A stretch of 64,000 bases of DNA from Sphingomonas folli (lineage in GTDB: Bacteria > Pseudomonadota > Alphaproteobacteria > Sphingomonadales > Sphingomonadaceae), in NCBI RefSeq assembly GCF_019429525.1, contig NZ_JAHXZL010000005.1, positions 1-64,000 on the forward strand, written 5' to 3'. The first letter of the stretch is position 1. The number at the start of each line of letters is the position of its first letter. Of the stretch, positions 62,549 through 64,000 are shown one piece after another. The notes under the pieces were generated by a model. That model searched no databases and had not been told where the DNA came from. It saw only the letters and a list, made by a program, of their open reading frames with translations. The translations under genes were made by a program, and so were the position numbers.

Positions 62549-63607
62549 TCACGCCCCGGCGCGCTCGGCGAACTGCCAGGCCGCGCCGACCAGCAGCGGC
62601 AGCCGCGCCGCGGTCTCCTGCGCGCGCGCGTTGGCGGCGGTGCCGACCAGCACGCGCTTGCGAATCCCCTGGACGATGCTGGCGAGCCGGAAGAGGTTGA
62701 AGGCGAAGTACCAGTCGATCGCGATCGGCTCGGCGCGCCCGGTTCGCGCGGCGTAGCGCTCGAGCATCTCCTCCAGCGTGGGGATGCCCGTGGCCGCGCC
62801 GGTCAGCCCCATGACGCCCGAGCGCCCCTCGGGCTCGGTGACCCAGCTCATCAGATAATAGGTCAGATCGGCGACCGGGTCGCCCAGCGTCGACAGCTCC
62901 CAGTCGAGCACCGCCGCGACGCGCGCCTCCTCGCCGGGCGCGAAGCGCATGTTGTCGACTCGATAGTCGCCGTGGACGATCGCGGTGCGGGTCTGCGGCG
63001 GCACGGTGCGCGGCAGCCACTCGATCAGCCGCTCCATCTCGGGCAGCGTCTCGGTCTCGGCGCCGCGATATTGTTTGGTCCAGCGCGCGACCTGCCGCTC
63101 GAAGTAATTGCCCGGCCGGCCATAGTCGCCGAGCCCGATCGCGCCGGGATTGACGGTGTGGAGATCGGCCAGCGTGTCGATCATCGCGTGATAATGCGCC
63201 CGGCGCGACGCGGGGGAGAGCTCGGGCATGGCGCCGTCCCAGATCGTCCGCCCCTCCACCATCTCCATGACGTAGAAGGCCGAGCCGATCACCGCCGCGT
63301 CGTCGCACAGGGCGTAGGGACGCGGCACCGGGAAGCCGGTGGGGTGGAGCGCGGCGATGACGCGATACTCGCGCTCGACCTGGTGCGCCGAGGGGAGCAG
63401 TTCCCCCATCGGCTTGCGCCGCAGCACGTAGCGCCGCGCCGGCGTGTCGAGCCGGTAGGTCGGGTTCGACTGGCCGCCCGCGAACTTGGCATAGTCGAGT
63501 GGCCCCGCGTAGCCGGGCACGTGCTCGGTCAGCCACCCGCTCAGCCGCGCGGTATCGAGCCGGTCGCGCTCGGCGAGCTCGCGCTGGAGCGACGGGTCGT
63601 CGCTCAC
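62549..63607 (-). CDS. APH-type phosphotransferase family protein (ACAD10/11-like)
   Basis: 352 residues, GTG start overlapping the upstream stop (GTGA). Protein-kinase-like fold of the aminoglycoside phosphotransferase type: [10 protein letters not shown] glycine loop, Lys in [13 protein letters not shown], catalytic [10 protein letters not shown] and metal-binding [11 protein letters not shown]. The FAGGQSN and RRKPMG forms match the group found beside acyl-CoA dehydrogenases (ACAD10/ACAD11 kinase domain), thought to phosphorylate 4-hydroxyacyl substrates rather than antibiotics. Between the SDR and alcohol dehydrogenase genes in one operon. Confidence 0.92.
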   Translation of the reverse strand: MSDDPSLQRELAERDRLDTARLSGWLTEHVPGYAGPLDYAKFAGGQSNPTYRLDTPARRYVLRRKPMGELLPSAHQVEREYRVIAALHPTGFPVPRPYALCDDAAVIGSAFYVMEMVEGRTIWDGAMPELSPASRRAHYHAMIDTLADLHTVNPGAIGLGDYGRPGNYFERQVARWTKQYRGAETETLPEMERLIEWLPRTVPPQTRTAIVHGDYRVDNMRFAPGEEARVAAVLDWELSTLGDPVADLTYYLMSWVTEPEGRSGVMGLTGAATGIPTLEEMLERYAARTGRAEPIAIDWYFAFNLFRLASIVQGIRKRVLVGTAANARAQETAARLPLLVGAAWQFAERAGA

Positions 63608-64000
63608 GCGAAGACGATCACGCTGCGAGTCGAGTCGCCGCGGCGCAGCTCGTCGAAGGCGTGGTTGATCCGCTCGAGCGGCAGCCGCTCGGCGATCAGC
63701 GTGTCGAGGTCGAGCAACCCGCGCCGGTAGAAGTCGACCAGCCGCGGCACGTCGATCGGGAAGCGATTCGAGCCCATCAGCCCGCCCTGGAGCTTCTTGC
63801 CCGAGAGCAGGTCCAACGCGGAGAGGCCGACCGACTCCGCCGGCGGGAGCATGCCGAGGATCGTCGCGGTGCCGCCGCGGCGCAGCACCGCCACCGCGGT
63901 CGCGGCCGACTGCGGGCGGCCGACCGCCTCGATCGCGTGGTGGACGCCGCCGCGCGTCGCCTCCACCACCGCCGCGGCGACGCCCTCGGCGGCACTGTCG
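63604..64000 (-). CDS. zinc-type alcohol dehydrogenase, C-terminal part (runs off the right edge)
   Basis: About 131 residues of the C-terminal half are in the window; the N-terminal catalytic domain is beyond 64000. Visible: [20 protein letters not shown] of the Rossmann half, [30 protein letters not shown] with the class III-like GS loop, and the C-terminal [20 protein letters not shown]. It resembles Zn-dependent dehydrogenases of the Rxyl/MDR type (alcohol/formaldehyde class). Coupled to the phosphotransferase by a GTGA overlap. Confidence 0.9.
   Translation of the reverse strand, partial: DSAAEGVAAAVVEATRGGVHHAIEAVGRPQSAATAVAVLRRGGTATILGMLPPAESVGLSALDLLSGKKLQGGLMGSNRFPIDVPRLVDFYRRGLLDLDTLIAERLPLERINHAFDELRRGDSTRSVIVFA

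Noticed and set aside
61734..63536. 600-codon frame joining the SDR to sequence within the phosphotransferase gene
   Set aside because: Upstream portion is an out-of-frame reading of the phosphotransferase; the SDR starts at 62531.
62549..63607. Aminoglycoside resistance kinase
   Set aside because: The APH fold is present, but the FAGGQSN/RRKPMG motifs and the SDR and alcohol dehydrogenase neighbours fit the acyl-CoA-dehydrogenase-associated kinase group.

Overview
This is a uniformly GC-rich chromosomal segment from an alphaproteobacterium, almost certainly a sphingomonad. The 5' end of a 16S rRNA gene lies on the minus strand at the left edge and reads like Sphingomonas 16S. A TonB-dependent receptor next to a tryptophan halogenase, the tad-type pilus minor genes, and dense short palindromic repeats fit the same group. 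Both strands are full of long antisense open frames caused by the GC bias; only one set looks real.

Layout: (1) 1-530, the start of an rRNA operon leaving the window leftwards, with promoter, boxA and leader. (2) 0.6-16.7 kb, a short-chain dehydrogenase, then a carbohydrate-scavenging neighbourhood (TonB-dependent receptor, secreted six-hairpin glycosidase-like protein, flavin-dependent tryptophan halogenase, LacI regulator, MFS transporter), interleaved with an MscS channel, a GGDEF-EAL protein and a LysR regulator. (3) 16.7-23.3 kb, a minus-strand block glyQ - DUF559 nuclease - glyS - ppdK that is riddled with palindromic repeats; glyS carries two different repeats in frame. (4) 23.5-33 kb, a small secreted protein, a TraB/GumN protein, rplY-pth, a 2OG-oxygenase-like protein, an SDR, a DEAD-box helicase, a sialidase-like protein and hisG-hisD. 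(5) 33-47 kb, serA and serC, an extensin-like lipoprotein, a LOG-family protein, a GT87-like membrane protein, a DNA-repair pair (radical SAM protein plus DUF4130-UdgX fusion), an aldo/keto reductase, DedA, apt and an amidase. (6) 47-53 kb, cupin plus RibD-like reductase, a three-gene TadG/TadE/TadE operon, DUF6894 and DUF1080 proteins. (7) 52.6-64 kb, a B3-type metallo-beta-lactamase-fold protein behind guaA, DUF1697/VOC/SIMPL genes, an MCP-like receptor, a large single-chain adenylation-carrier-membrane-acyltransferase protein, and an SDR/phosphotransferase/alcohol dehydrogenase cluster that runs off the right edge.

The two most unusual things are: the 867-residue protein at 59.1-61.7 kb, which joins an acid-activating domain, a carrier domain and an OafA-like membrane acyltransferase in one chain; and the way structured palindromic repeats sit inside or at the ends of coding sequences (two in glyS, one at the 5' end of the lactamase gene, others forming protein tails). 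Repeats of the same family lie in the same reading frame at different loci, and two copies differ by a compensatory change in a hairpin. All functional names are from reading motifs by eye; no search was run.
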